From: Polynucleobacter bastaniensis
GTDB lineage: Bacteria; Pseudomonadota; Gammaproteobacteria; Burkholderiales; Burkholderiaceae
Direction of reading: 5' to 3'
Assembly: GCF_018882205.1 (NCBI RefSeq)
Contig: NZ_JACVOU010000002.1
Coordinates: 1 to 64,000 of the forward strand
DNA length: 64,000 nt
Shown here one piece after another: positions 49,617-57,936 of this stretch. Made by a program: the position numbers and the translations under genes. How positions within the stretch are numbered: position 1 is the stretch's first letter; the number at the start of each line of letters is the position of its first letter. The notes under the pieces were generated by a model that saw nothing but the letters and a program-made list of their open reading frames with translations, had not been told where the DNA came from and ran no database searches.

Positions 49617-50690
49617 CTAAGTAAGATTATTGCTCGCCAAATCCCAGCGGGGTTTGATATCAAAGGCGCCTGAAGTAGTTGAGCCATTATTTTCTGCCAA
49701 CATGCGCAGTGCTCCAGCAAATGCAATCATCACGCCGTTATCGGTACATAGATCGACTGGTGGATAGTGCACTTCAAATCGATTTTTCTTAGCACTGGCA
49801 TTGAGAGCTGCGCGTAATTGCAAATTGGCGCCCACACCGCCAGCCAGGACCAAATGTTTGCAGCCAGTTTGCTTAAGCGCCTTCTCTGATTTACTGACGA
49901 GTACTGCGACTAAGGAGTCGACGAAGCTTCGCGCAAGATCCGCATGAAACATTGCAATCTCATCAGAATCAGTAATGCCTAATGCCTCAAATTTTTTCAC
50001 CTGGTTCAGAACCGCTGTTTTGAGTCCAGAGAAAGAAAAGTCCAAATCCCCAGAGTGCAGCATCGGTTTGGGTAGGTCAAATCTTCCAGACTGGCCTTTT
50101 TCTGCCAATTTGGAGATAGCAGCTCCGCCTGGATAGTCCAGGCCCAGTAATTTGGCTGTTTTATCAAAGGCTTCGCCAGCGGCGTCGTCCAAGGTTTCAC
50201 CCAGAAGTTGGTACTTACCAACCCCGCTCACTAACATTAGTTGGGTATGCCCACCCGAGACTAGAAGAGCAATAAATGGGAATTCCGGCACAGAGATCCC
50301 TAAAAGTGGTGAAAGCAGGTGCCCTTCGAGGTGATGCACCCCAATCGAGGGTAGGTTGAGGCCCTGAGCAAGGGATTTGGCAAAAGCACTCCCCACGAGT
50401 AGGGCGCCAGCCAATCCAGGGCCCTGGGTGTAGGCGACCGCATCGATATCTTTTAACTTGAGCCCAGCATCATGCAAAGTGTCGTCCAAAAGGGGTAAAA
50501 CCCGCCTGATATGGTCTCTAGAGGCCAATTCGGGGACAACGCCCCCATAGTCACGGTGCATGGCAATTTGGGAGTGCAGTGCTTGTCCTAGGATGCCCTG
50601 ATGAGCTGGTGCGTGGTTTTCCCAGGGGGTAGTGTCATATATGGCCACCCCGGTCTCGTCACAAGAAGTTTCTATGCCTAAAACAATCAT
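49617..50690 (-). CDS. tsaD: tRNA N6-adenosine threonylcarbamoyltransferase TsaD
   Basis: A 357-aa enzyme that installs t6A at position 37 of ANN-decoding tRNAs, with TsaB and TsaE. ASKHA fold start [17 protein letters not shown], metal His pair in [19 protein letters not shown] and [13 protein letters not shown]. Its target class includes the tRNA-Ile of this window. It is divergent from rpsU, the standard arrangement at the macromolecular synthesis locus. Confidence 0.97.
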   Translation of the reverse strand: MIVLGIETSCDETGVAIYDTTPWENHAPAHQGILGQALHSQIAMHRDYGGVVPELASRDHIRRVLPLLDDTLHDAGLKLKDIDAVAYTQGPGLAGALLVGSAFAKSLAQGLNLPSIGVHHLEGHLLSPLLGISVPEFPFIALLVSGGHTQLMLVSGVGKYQLLGETLDDAAGEAFDKTAKLLGLDYPGGAAISKLAEKGQSGRFDLPKPMLHSGDLDFSFSGLKTAVLNQVKKFEALGITDSDEIAMFHADLARSFVDSLVAVLVSKSEKALKQTGCKHLVLAGGVGANLQLRAALNASAKKNRFEVHYPPVDLCTDNGVMIAFAGALRMLAENNGSTTSGAFDIKPRWDLASNNLT

Positions 50691-50708
50691 TTTTGTATTT
50701 GGTCGTGC

Positions 50709-50714
50709 TAGAAT
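50709..50714 (+). promoter_or_regulatory. Candidate -10 element of rpsU
   Basis: TAGAAT lies in the 77-bp tsaD/rpsU gap, about 53 nt before the rpsU ATG. No good -35 is seen at 16-18 bp. Confidence 0.35.
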
Positions 50715-50767
50715 CGCATTTCAGTTAATTTATCGATATTTTTCGAGCATATACGAGTTAAACAAGT

Positions 50768-50980
50768 ATGACTACAGTCCGCCTCCGTGAGAACGAACCT
50801 TTTGAAGTGGCTTTACGCCGTTTCAAGCGCACCATTGAAAAGAATGGCCTTTTGACAGACTTGCGTGCCCGCGAGTTCTATGAGAAGCCAACTGCTGAAC
50901 GTAAGCGCAAGAAGGCCGCTGCTGCTAAACGCCATTACAAGCGTATTCGCAGCCAGATGTTGCCTAAAAAGCTTTACTAA
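50768..50980 (+). CDS. rpsU: 30S ribosomal protein S21 (bS21)
   Basis: A 70-aa very basic protein: [38 protein letters not shown] and a Lys/Arg-rich end [15 protein letters not shown]. Needed for initiation on many mRNAs. First gene of the macromolecular synthesis group, with its own terminator before yqeY. Confidence 0.97.
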   Translation: MTTVRLRENEPFEVALRRFKRTIEKNGLLTDLRAREFYEKPTAERKRKKAAAAKRHYKRIRSQMLPKKLY

Positions 50981-51015
50981 TCGAATTTAAAAGCTCTCCT
51001 CACCGAGAGGCTTTG

Positions 51016-51048
51016 AAACCCGCTGACGGTGAAACGCAGCGGGTTTTT
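51016..51048 (+). terminator. Rho-independent terminator after rpsU
   Basis: A 10-bp stem AAACCCGCTG/CAGCGGGTTT with an 11-nt loop and a following TTTTTGCTTTT. Read-through could still feed yqeY-dnaG. Confidence 0.88.
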
Positions 51049-51101
51049 GCTTTTGAGTCGCCAGCAATTTATGAGATATTGAATACTAGGGGAAAAATAC
51101 C

Positions 51102-51548
51102 ATGAGCCTGAAAGATCAAATTACTGAAGATATGAAAAACGCGATGCGTGCAAAAGCAGTGGCACGCCTTGGAACTATTCGTCTTCTATTAGCAGCCATC
51201 AAGCAGCGTGAAGTAGATGATCGCATTGTGATGGATGATGCGAGTGTCATCGCTACGATTGAGAAGATGATTAAGCAGCGCAAAGACTCCATCTCTCAAT
51301 TTGAAAAAGCCAATCGAGATGATTTGGTGGCGATCGAAACGGCTGAGATGCTTATTCTGCAAGATTACTTGCCAGCACAGTTGTCTGATGCAAAAGTAGA
51401 GGCGGCGGTAGCTGCAGCAGTGGCATCGACTGGTGCAGCTGGTCCACAGGACATGGGTAAGGTAATTGGTGTTCTCAAAGGTCAATTGGCTGGTAAAGCA
51501 GATATGGGAAAAGTTTCTGGTTTAGTAAAAGCGGCGCTGGCTAAGTAA
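51102..51548 (+). CDS. yqeY: GatB/YqeY domain protein
   Basis: A 148-aa protein with the YqeY fold: LKDQITEDMKNAMRAKAVARLGTIRLLLAAIKQ and a C-terminal helical tail like that of GatB (DMGKVIGVLKGQLAGKADMGKVS). The family is thought to contact tRNA; its exact role is unproven. It commonly lies between rpsU and dnaG. Confidence 0.93.
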   Translation: MSLKDQITEDMKNAMRAKAVARLGTIRLLLAAIKQREVDDRIVMDDASVIATIEKMIKQRKDSISQFEKANRDDLVAIETAEMLILQDYLPAQLSDAKVEAAVAAAVASTGAAGPQDMGKVIGVLKGQLAGKADMGKVSGLVKAALAK

Positions 51549-51577
51549 GTTCACAAGCTCAGCCTCATCCCATACTG

Positions 51578-53527
51578 ATGGCTCTCATACCCCAATCCTT
51601 CATTGCTGATTTACTAAATCGGGTCGACATCGTCGATGTAGTTGGGCAGCACGTGAAGTTAAAAAAAGCAGGTGCGAACTTTCAAGGTTTGTGCCCCTTT
51701 CATTCTGAGAAATCCCCTTCATTTTCAGTATCACCTACCAAGCAGTTCTATCACTGCTTTGGTTGCGGAGCACATGGCTCTGCCATTAGTTTTCTGATGG
51801 AGTATTCCGGTCTTGGCTATGTAGACGCCATTGAAGACTTAGCGCGTTCCGCAGGATTAGATGTGCCGCGTGAAGAGCGCACTGCAAATGATATTGCCCG
51901 CCAACAGCAGACCATGGCATTGAGTGAGGTGATGAGTGCCGCTGCCGATTGGTATCGCCAGCAACTGAAAGTAGCGCCGCGTGCAGTGGAATATCTCAAA
52001 GGGCGCGGCCTTACCGGCGAGATCGCTAAACGTTATGCCTTAGGTTATGCACCCGATGGTTGGCAAGGCCTGGAGGCAGTCTTTGGCACTTATGCTAACG
52101 ATGAAGTAGCCAAGACTTTGCTTGAGGGTGGCTTACTCATTCAGAGTGAGCAGACGGACAATAACCAAATTGCCAGACGCTACGATCGCTTTCGTGATCG
52201 CATCATGTTTCCAATTCGCAATCCCAAGGGGCAGACCATTGGCTTTGGTGGACGCATCTTGGATCAAGGTGAGCCTAAGTATTTAAATTCTCCAGAGACA
52301 CCATTGTTCTCCAAGGGTAATACGCTTTACGGCTTATTCGAAGCAAGACAAGCCATTCGCTCGCAAGAATATGTTTTGGTATGCGAGGGTTACATGGATG
52401 TCGTGGCACTCGCACAATTAGGCTTTCCTAATGCCGTAGCCACATTAGGTACGGCCTGTACTGCAAACCACGTGCGCATGTTGTTGCGCCAAACCGATAA
52501 AGTCGTGTTTTCCTTTGATGGTGACTCTGCTGGACAGCGTGCGGCGCAACGTGCTCTGGAAGCATGCCTCCCATTAATGTCGGATGATAAAGAAATTCGC
52601 TTCTTATTTTTGCCTACAGAGCATGATCCTGATAGTTATGTCCGAGCCTATGGCGCACCTGCTTTTGAAAAAGTTATTAAAGAGGCGATGTCGATTTCAA
52701 GCTTCTTCTTTAAGATTGCAAGTCAGGATCATGAGCTGACAACGCCTGAAGGAAGAGCGCAAACGCATCATGCAGCAAAACCGATGTTGCTATCCATGTC
52801 ACCAATTGCTCTGCGAACGCAAATCTTGCGTGAGCTCGCTATTCGAACGAATTCAATGCCTGCAGAGTTAGAGTCTTTCTGTGGATTGACGATAGCGCCT
52901 GCACCAGTGCAGCGGGGTTCTTATGTCACAACGAATCAACGCGCACCCAACTTTGTGCAAGCCAATAGCAGCAACCGGACCCAGGGCGCACCTTGGCAGG
53001 CCTCTAAGGGTTCAGCGAAAAGAGCCCCTGTACTCAATATTCCGCCTCCGCAAGCCCCTACAGATTTGGCTGAGCAGATCTTGCGCGTCTTGATTCAGTT
53101 TCCACATCTAGGCAAGGCTTTAGATGCTAACAAGAGGGCACTAGCTTTACAGGCTTCCGAGCTGCGCTCAGAAAAAGCATTAGAGCTCATGAAGGATTTA
53201 TTGACTCAGTGTGATCAGGTTGAATTGATTCCTGGTGAGAACGGTAAGCCACCAGCAGTTGGCGCCGGCGCATTTGCTTTATTCCAAGAGCAGCTATCCC
53301 GCAGTGAGTTGGCTCCGCTCTATGAGGTGCTAAGAAAGCGGGTCATGGGCTCTGATTTAGAGATCAAAGGAGCGATTGCCGATTTAGATGGGGCTTTCAA
53401 AAAGCTGGAGCTTACCCACCTGAAAACAGAAATGACAGAAATCGCCCAAAAGATTGCTGGAAGTACTGCTACAGAGCAAGATCGGGCTCGATATCGCGAG
53501 CTGGGCGAAAGATTGAAATTCTCCTAG
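51578..53527 (+). CDS. dnaG: DNA primase
   Basis: A 649-aa primase. N-terminal CHC2 zinc ribbon (CPFHSEKSPSFSV ... FHCFGCGAHG-type), TOPRIM core with VLVCEGYMDVVAL and FSFDGDSAGQRAAQRA, and a helicase-binding C-terminal domain after a Pro/Ala/Ser-rich linker (about 450-495). It lies 29 bp after yqeY and upstream of rpoD. Confidence 0.97.
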   Translation: MALIPQSFIADLLNRVDIVDVVGQHVKLKKAGANFQGLCPFHSEKSPSFSVSPTKQFYHCFGCGAHGSAISFLMEYSGLGYVDAIEDLARSAGLDVPREERTANDIARQQQTMALSEVMSAAADWYRQQLKVAPRAVEYLKGRGLTGEIAKRYALGYAPDGWQGLEAVFGTYANDEVAKTLLEGGLLIQSEQTDNNQIARRYDRFRDRIMFPIRNPKGQTIGFGGRILDQGEPKYLNSPETPLFSKGNTLYGLFEARQAIRSQEYVLVCEGYMDVVALAQLGFPNAVATLGTACTANHVRMLLRQTDKVVFSFDGDSAGQRAAQRALEACLPLMSDDKEIRFLFLPTEHDPDSYVRAYGAPAFEKVIKEAMSISSFFFKIASQDHELTTPEGRAQTHHAAKPMLLSMSPIALRTQILRELAIRTNSMPAELESFCGLTIAPAPVQRGSYVTTNQRAPNFVQANSSNRTQGAPWQASKGSAKRAPVLNIPPPQAPTDLAEQILRVLIQFPHLGKALDANKRALALQASELRSEKALELMKDLLTQCDQVELIPGENGKPPAVGAGAFALFQEQLSRSELAPLYEVLRKRVMGSDLEIKGAIADLDGAFKKLELTHLKTEMTEIAQKIAGSTATEQDRARYRELGERLKFS

Positions 53528-53750
53528 GAATTTTCTGATTTAAGCCCAGAAAACCTGAAATTTACCCCATATTTTGAGCGCGGATAGGGGTAAAAAAGTC
53601 GTAATCGACTATAATCCTCTATTCCCAGAAAAAAACCGATTTAATTCAGCCACTTGCGCTTTATTTTTAAGAAATTTTGGGCAAGTGGACAAAGTGGCTG
53701 CACCTAAGCAGTCGAGAACAATCATCAGTAACGTGAGTAAGTGCTAATAA
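53528..53750 (+). promoter_or_regulatory. rpoD promoter and structured leader
   Basis: A perfect TATAAT at 53610-53615 predicts a start near 53622 and a leader of about 129 nt. The leader holds two mutually exclusive perfect 8-bp stems that share one strand: CCACTTGC (53650-53657) with GCAAGTGG (53681-53688), or AGCCACTT (53648-53655) with AAGTGGCT (53692-53699). No good -35 was found. A regulatory switch is conjecture. Confidence 0.45.
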
Positions 53751-56294
53751 ATGCCTAATACCAAGAAAAAACCAGCAGCTAAGCCAGCTAAGCCAGCAAA
53801 GCCAGTAACGAAAGCCAAAACACCAGCCAAGCCAGCGGCAAAAGCCAAGACACCTGCTAAACCAGTTGCTAAAGCTAAAGCCCCAGCAAGAGTAGTCAAG
53901 CCGGTAGCGAAACCTAAGGCCAAAGCACCAGCCAAGCCAGCTGCTAAAGCGAAGGCACCTGCTAAACCAGCAGCTAAAGCTAAAGCACCGGCAAAAGCAG
54001 TAAAGCCAGCTGCTAAAGCAAAGACACCTGCCAAGCCAGTAGCTAAATCTAAAGTAACGGCAAAAGTTCCAGCGAAGCCAGTGAAGGCTCCCGCTAAAGC
54101 GGTAAAAGCTCCAACAAAGACCGCGACCAAGCCAGTAGCGAAAGTAGAAGCACCTAAAAAAGGTAAGGCTGCTACTAAGGTTGAGGCGGCAAAGCCAGCT
54201 AAAGGCGCTAAGGAAGTTCCAGAAGCTAAGGGCAAAAAATCAAAAGCAGTTGAGGCAGGGGTTGAGCTTGTTGCAACTGAAGAAGTAAAAAAAGGTCGCA
54301 AACCCAAAGCGGATGCACTTCCAGAGGGTGCTGAGCCAGTTCTTACTGATCGTCAAAAAGCACGTGAGCGTAAGGCAAAAGAAAAAGCGCTATTAAAAGA
54401 ATTCGCAGCACAACAGTTAGGCTCTGAAGAGCAGCAAGAATTACGTCGTACTCGTCTGAAGACATTGATCAAGATGGGCAAGTCCAAGGGTTACTTAACT
54501 CACGGCGAAATGAATGACGTGATGTCAGATGAGTTGTCAGATGCCGATGCATTAGAAACATTGATCAGTCTTTTAAATGACATCAACATTACTGTGTATG
54601 AGCAGGCTCCAGATGCTGAGACGCTCCTCTTAAATGAAAATGCTTCTGCAACTACTTCCGAAGAAGAGGCTGAAGAAGAAGCCGAAGCCGCTTTAGCTAC
54701 TGTCGACTCAGAGTTCGGTCGTACAACAGATCCAGTGCGTATGTATATGCGCGAGATGGGTACTGTAGATTTGCTGACTCGCGAAGGCGAGATCGTTATT
54801 GCGAAGAAGATTGAAGCAGGCCTTAAAGACATGGTGATGGCTTTGGCTGCTTGCCCTGTCACCATTGGCGAGATCTTGGCTAACGTAGACAAGATTGCTA
54901 GCGGTGAAATGGAGATTGATCAATTTGTGGATGGATTAGTTGATCCTAACGCCGAAGATATTAAGCTTGGACCCGAAGAGCCAGAAATCGACCCAGACGC
55001 TGAAGTGGTTGACGAAGAAGGCGGTGAAGATGAAGGTGGCGGTGGCGGCGGCGCAGCTACAGCTAACGCCAAGCAACTAGAGGAGTTAAAGCAGATCTCC
55101 CTAGAGAAGTTTGCAATTGTGCGCACCCAATCTGACAAGATGCGTCGCGCTTTTGATAAGGAGGGTTATAACTGCCCGGCTTATATCAAGGCGCAAGAAG
55201 CTATTCGTGGTGAGTTGCTTGGTTTCCGCTTGACTGCAAAGAGTGTTGAGAAGTTGTGTGACACCATGCGTTCGCAAGTGGATCAAGTTTGGAAGCTCGA
55301 GCGTGGCATTGTGAGCTTGTTGGTAGATAAAGTAGGTGTTAATCGTGGTGAAGTATTAAAAGACTTCCCAAAAATGTCGATGAATCTAGAGTGGGTAAAT
55401 AAGCTCCTCAAAGAAAACAAGCCATACACTGCATTGCTACAGCGTAATGTTCCAGCGATTCAGGAATTGCAGCAGAAGTTGATCGACATTCAGACGCGTG
55501 TTGTATTGCCACTCCCAGAATTAAAAGAAGTAAACAAGCAGATGACTGCTGGTGAGAAGCGAGCGCGTGAAGCTAAACGTGAGATGACTGTTGCTAACTT
55601 ACGTTTGGTAATCTCGATTGCTAAGAAGTACACCAACCGTGGTTTGCAGTTCTTGGATTTGATTCAGGAAGGTAATATCGGTTTGATGAAGGCGGTAGAT
55701 AAGTTTGAATACCGTCGTGGTTACAAGTTCTCTACCTATGCAACTTGGTGGATTCGTCAGGCGATTACCCGTTCTATTGCTGATCAGGCACGTACGATCC
55801 GTATCCCAGTTCATATGATTGAGACGATCAACAAGATGAACCGTATTAGCCGTCAAATCTTGCAAGAGACTGGTCATGAGCCAGACGCTGCAACCTTGGC
55901 TCTCAAGATGGAAATTCCTGAGGATAAGATTCGTAAGATTATGAAGATTGCTAAAGAGCCAATCTCCATGGAGACACCAATTGGTGATGATGCCGACTCA
56001 AACTTAGGTGACTTCATTGAAGATAGCAATACCTTAGCTCCAGCTGAAGCAGCCTTGCATGACTCGATGCGCGATGTAGTGAAGGACGTTCTGGATTCAT
56101 TAACACCACGCGAAGCAAAGGTATTACGTATGCGCTTTGGTGTGGAGATGAGCACAGACCATACTCTCGAAGAAGTTGGTAAGCAGTTTGACGTAACTCG
56201 TGAGCGTATTCGTCAGATCGAAGCCAAGGCCTTGAGAAAAATGCGTCATCCAAGTCGCAGCGACAAACTTAAGACCTTCCTCGAAGAGGATTGA
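53751..56294 (+). CDS. rpoD: RNA polymerase sigma factor RpoD (sigma-70)
   Basis: An 847-aa primary sigma factor. Residues 1-150 are degenerate [14 protein letters not shown] repeats, then a charged linker; region 1.1 begins near 235 ([18 protein letters not shown]). Region 1.2 reads [11 protein letters not shown]. An acidic/Gly insert (about 405-440) lies in the non-conserved region. Regions 2.1-2.4 hold [22 protein letters not shown] and [17 protein letters not shown]; region 4.2 holds [22 protein letters not shown]. All core-binding and promoter-binding parts are intact. The basic tail is longer than in enteric sigma-70. Confidence 0.97.
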   Translation: MPNTKKKPAAKPAKPAKPVTKAKTPAKPAAKAKTPAKPVAKAKAPARVVKPVAKPKAKAPAKPAAKAKAPAKPAAKAKAPAKAVKPAAKAKTPAKPVAKSKVTAKVPAKPVKAPAKAVKAPTKTATKPVAKVEAPKKGKAATKVEAAKPAKGAKEVPEAKGKKSKAVEAGVELVATEEVKKGRKPKADALPEGAEPVLTDRQKARERKAKEKALLKEFAAQQLGSEEQQELRRTRLKTLIKMGKSKGYLTHGEMNDVMSDELSDADALETLISLLNDINITVYEQAPDAETLLLNENASATTSEEEAEEEAEAALATVDSEFGRTTDPVRMYMREMGTVDLLTREGEIVIAKKIEAGLKDMVMALAACPVTIGEILANVDKIASGEMEIDQFVDGLVDPNAEDIKLGPEEPEIDPDAEVVDEEGGEDEGGGGGGAATANAKQLEELKQISLEKFAIVRTQSDKMRRAFDKEGYNCPAYIKAQEAIRGELLGFRLTAKSVEKLCDTMRSQVDQVWKLERGIVSLLVDKVGVNRGEVLKDFPKMSMNLEWVNKLLKENKPYTALLQRNVPAIQELQQKLIDIQTRVVLPLPELKEVNKQMTAGEKRAREAKREMTVANLRLVISIAKKYTNRGLQFLDLIQEGNIGLMKAVDKFEYRRGYKFSTYATWWIRQAITRSIADQARTIRIPVHMIETINKMNRISRQILQETGHEPDAATLALKMEIPEDKIRKIMKIAKEPISMETPIGDDADSNLGDFIEDSNTLAPAEAALHDSMRDVVKDVLDSLTPREAKVLRMRFGVEMSTDHTLEEVGKQFDVTRERIRQIEAKALRKMRHPSRSDKLKTFLEED

Positions 56295-56312
56295 TTGCCT
56301 AGTGTTTAGATG

Positions 56313-56343
56313 TCGTGAATCCTTTATAAAAAAGGATTCACGA
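56313..56343. terminator. Hairpin at the rpoD / vapC junction
   Basis: A perfect 13-bp stem TCGTGAATCCTTT/AAAGGATTCACGA with a 5-nt loop lies 19 bp past rpoD. The vapC stop (56324-56326) falls inside it. There is no T run after the stem on either strand. Confidence 0.5.
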
Positions 56344-56728
56344 TCTGCAGCCTCTTATCAATTACTTGACGGTGCTGCATATCTTCTGAGTACAGTTTTT
56401 CACATCCCGCTTGCAAAGCTGCAGCAATAATCATTGAATCATAGTGTTGGTACCCGTATCGCCTGGATACCATTAATCCGGTTTCAAAAGTATCTATATC
56501 AACCGATCTTACGTTGAATGTGGACGTAAATAAATCCAAAAACTCATCCAGCTCACTATTAGATATTTTTATTTTTCTAATGCTGGCAGAAGTAAATTCA
56601 TTAAGGACTTGAACGCTTATTACGTTTGATTGCTCTAAATTTTTACTAACCCAGTCCGCTTTTTTTGTGTCTGATGATAGTAAATAAAGTAGGGTGTTGG
56701 TATCAAAAAATATTTTCTTAGCGTTCAT
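56324..56728 (-). CDS. vapC: Type II toxin VapC (PIN-domain ribonuclease)
   Basis: A 134-aa PIN-domain protein. The acidic metal-binding residues lie in FFDTNTLLYLL (Asp), VQVLNEFTSASIRK (Glu) and HYDSMIIAAAL plus LYSEDMQH (Asp residues). VapC toxins cut tRNA or rRNA loops until bound by VapB. It overlaps vapB by 11 bp. The C-terminal codons lie in the rpoD-side hairpin, which suggests the module was inserted directly behind rpoD. Confidence 0.87.
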   Translation of the reverse strand: MNAKKIFFDTNTLLYLLSSDTKKADWVSKNLEQSNVISVQVLNEFTSASIRKIKISNSELDEFLDLFTSTFNVRSVDIDTFETGLMVSRRYGYQHYDSMIIAAALQAGCEKLYSEDMQHRQVIDKRLQIVNPFL

Positions 56729-56948
56729 TCAATTCAGATCTATCAAAGTGAAAATCGGCGGGCATACGACCTCGAAATTTTCTCAAACTTTGAAGCCTAT
56801 CCTGCAAAGAAGGTTTCTTCTTCACTTGAAAATGCTTTTTATCCGCGACATGAACCTCAATGTCATCTCCTTCTTTGAGTTCTAAAAATTCGACTACTTG
56901 AGCTGGTAGACGAATGGCAAGACTGTTCCCCCATTTTGATACGACCAT
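56718..56948 (-). CDS. vapB: Antitoxin VapB (AbrB/MazE fold)
   Basis: A 76-aa antitoxin. The N-terminal swapped-hairpin domain reads VVSKWGNSLAIRLPAQVVEFLELKEGD, with a toxin-binding C-terminus (FRGRMPADFHFDRSELNER). ATG 56948 is preferred because the GGAG ribosome-binding site touches the earlier ATG at 56957. A long palindrome upstream is the expected operator. Confidence 0.85.
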   Translation of the reverse strand: MVVSKWGNSLAIRLPAQVVEFLELKEGDDIEVHVADKKHFQVKKKPSLQDRLQSLRKFRGRMPADFHFDRSELNER

Positions 56949-56961
56949 GATTTTCATCTCC

Positions 56962-56993
56962 TATAGATATACATATAATAATGTATATCTATA
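56962..56993. promoter_or_regulatory. Palindromic operator upstream of vapBC
   Basis: Perfect 13-bp inverted repeat TATAGATATACAT / ATGTATATCTATA around a 6-bp centre ATAATA, ending 14 bp before the vapB start. This is the layout of VapBC autoregulatory operators. Confidence 0.75.
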
Positions 56994-57066
56994 TAAAAAA
57001 CAACAATTGGTCAAGTGCATACCAATCAATAATTTAAAGAGCCCCTTCAATTACAATGAGAGGTTA

Positions 57067-57104
57067 GGGCCTATAGCTCAGTTGGTTAGAGCAGAGGACT
57101 CATA
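57067..57104 (+). repeat. Duplicated 5' half of tRNA-Ile(CAU), att-like
   Basis: These 38 nt are identical to the start of the tRNA at 57300, from the first G through the CAT anticodon plus A. The next base also matches an uninterrupted anticodon loop (CTCATAA); then the sequence diverges, so no tRNA can be made. A possible promoter (TTGGTC 57007-57012, TAATTT 57030-57035) stands upstream, as if this were the original tRNA position. I read it as an attachment-site remnant. Confidence 0.75.
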
Positions 57105-57299
57105 AGAAAGAAGCCCTAGGGGTCTTGTAACAAAGACCTCAATAGTTTCAAGAGGTTAGTGGTCGATTAGGTGGTCAAAATTGCTTACACACCGACTACA
57201 CACCAGGGCATTTTTCATGGTGTGTAGTAAATGCGGTTTAAGTGTGGTTTTGCGGTAAAAAGCACCCCTCAAAAGGTGTGTAGTAAATGTAACGATTAA
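57105..57299. other. Spacer with integrase arm-type repeats
   Basis: This 195-bp gene-free stretch carries a 15-nt direct repeat GGTGTGTAGTAAATG at 57219-57233 and 57275-57289, plus inverted partial copies TTACACACC (57185-57193) and CTACACACC (57196-57204). A small hairpin GGTCTT/AAGACC lies at 57121-57138. Repeats of this kind next to a tRNA duplication resemble the arm-binding sites of tyrosine integrases. No gene is seen. Confidence 0.6.
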
Positions 57300-57588
57300 G
57301 GGCCTATAGCTCAGTTGGTTAGAGCAGAGGACTCATAGCGAAAGTTGTGCCTTATGCGTGGAAACTGCATAAGGGATGGTGTCAAATTCGGAGAAAGCTA
57401 AAGGTAGCCAAAAGCTGCACAAGCTAACGCCGAGCGAAGCTTAGTAGAAATACTTTGAACGTGTAGAGACTAGACGGCACCCATCTAAGTCGAGTAATCG
57501 ATATGATGAAGGCATAGTCCAGGGAGTAGTGAAAGCTACGCAAACCGGAATCCTTTGGTCCCAGGTTCAAGTCCTGGTGGGCCCACCA
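57300..57588 (+). tRNA. tRNA-Ile(CAU) interrupted by a group I intron
   Basis: Exons 57300-57336 and 57549-57588 join to a 77-nt tRNA with encoded CCA. Acceptor stem GGGCCTA/TGGGCCC, anticodon stem GAGGA/TCCTT and loop CTCATAA all form. The CAU anticodon with the TTGGTC variable region and GGTTCAAGTCC T-arm matches minor tRNA-Ile, read as AUA after lysidine modification by TilS, rather than elongator tRNA-Met. The intron sits between U36 and A37. Splicing is required for function unless another copy exists. A terminator follows. Confidence 0.93.
57337..57548 (+). ncRNA. Group I self-splicing intron (Azoarcus tRNA-Ile type, IC3)
   Basis: A 212-nt intron without an ORF. The exon CAU pairs with an internal guide GUG in a P1 capped by GAAA, with the U-G pair at the 5' splice site. 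P2 is CCTTATGC/GCATAAGG. P3 (GATGGTGTC with GACGGCACC), the P4 segment CAAATTCGG, the core ACTAGACGGCACC and the 3' P7 strand AGTCCAGGGAG are all readable. The last base is G. The core matches the Azoarcus tRNA-Ile(CAU) ribozyme as I remember it, including length and site. Confidence 0.93.
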
Positions 57589-57595
57589 GAAATGC

Positions 57596-57630
57596 AAACC
57601 CTCATCAGTAATGGTGAGGGTTTTGTCTTT
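57596..57630 (+). terminator. Terminator of the tRNA gene
   Basis: Stem AAACCCTCA (57596-57604) / TGAGGGTTT (57615-57623), then TTGTCTTTTG, 7 bp past the tRNA CCA. Confidence 0.8.
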
Positions 57631-57685
57631 TGTAAATTGCCAATCGCAGGTAAAGTTGGAATAACAAAGCTTATTGGAGATGAAT

Positions 57686-57922
57686 ATGTCAAATCCCGAC
57701 AATACATATAAAAAGGCTAGAGTTTCAGGAACTGTTTCATACCTAAATGCATTGAATCAAAGGGTGGCCGTTCCTAAGGGGCCATGTGAAATTTCAAATA
57801 ACAATGGTTATGGGCCTAATTTTCTGAGGTGGAAAGTAGAGGATGGGGAACATGAAATTGAATTAACTTTGATTGAGTACTCAACTTATTCAAATACTAA
57901 AGATTTTGTAATTCTCGAATAA
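57686..57922 (+). CDS. Hypothetical protein, 78 aa
   Basis: Not recognised. A short acidic protein with likely beta strands (VSGTVSYLNALNQRVAVP ... HEIELTLIEYS) and no membrane segment. ATG 57686 is chosen because GGAG lies 6 nt upstream; in-frame starts at 57674 and 57680 are less likely. It sits between the tRNA terminator and a membrane-anchored protein gene, 14 bp away, so the two are probably one transcript. Confidence 0.55.
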   Translation: MSNPDNTYKKARVSGTVSYLNALNQRVAVPKGPCEISNNNGYGPNFLRWKVEDGEHEIELTLIEYSTYSNTKDFVILE

Positions 57923-57936
57923 CCTTGGGAGATCCT

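Noticed and set aside
53751..54180. CRISPR-like or satellite array in the repeats at the start of rpoD
   Set aside because: The repeats are degenerate, codon-phased and encode the sigma tail; there are no spacers. No CRISPR array is seen anywhere in the window.
53744..54307. 187-codon open frame antisense to the start of rpoD
   Set aside because: It mirrors the Lys/Ala/Pro repeat and would be a pure Ala/Gly/Leu repeat protein. It is a composition artefact with no start signal.
57067..57104. A second tRNA gene
   Set aside because: Only the 5' half is present; no 3' half or intron core follows before the complete gene.
57300..57588. Elongator tRNA-Met as identity of the CAT-anticodon tRNA
   Set aside because: The acceptor, variable region and T-arm fit minor tRNA-Ile better. 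It remains possible until the TilS identity elements are tested.
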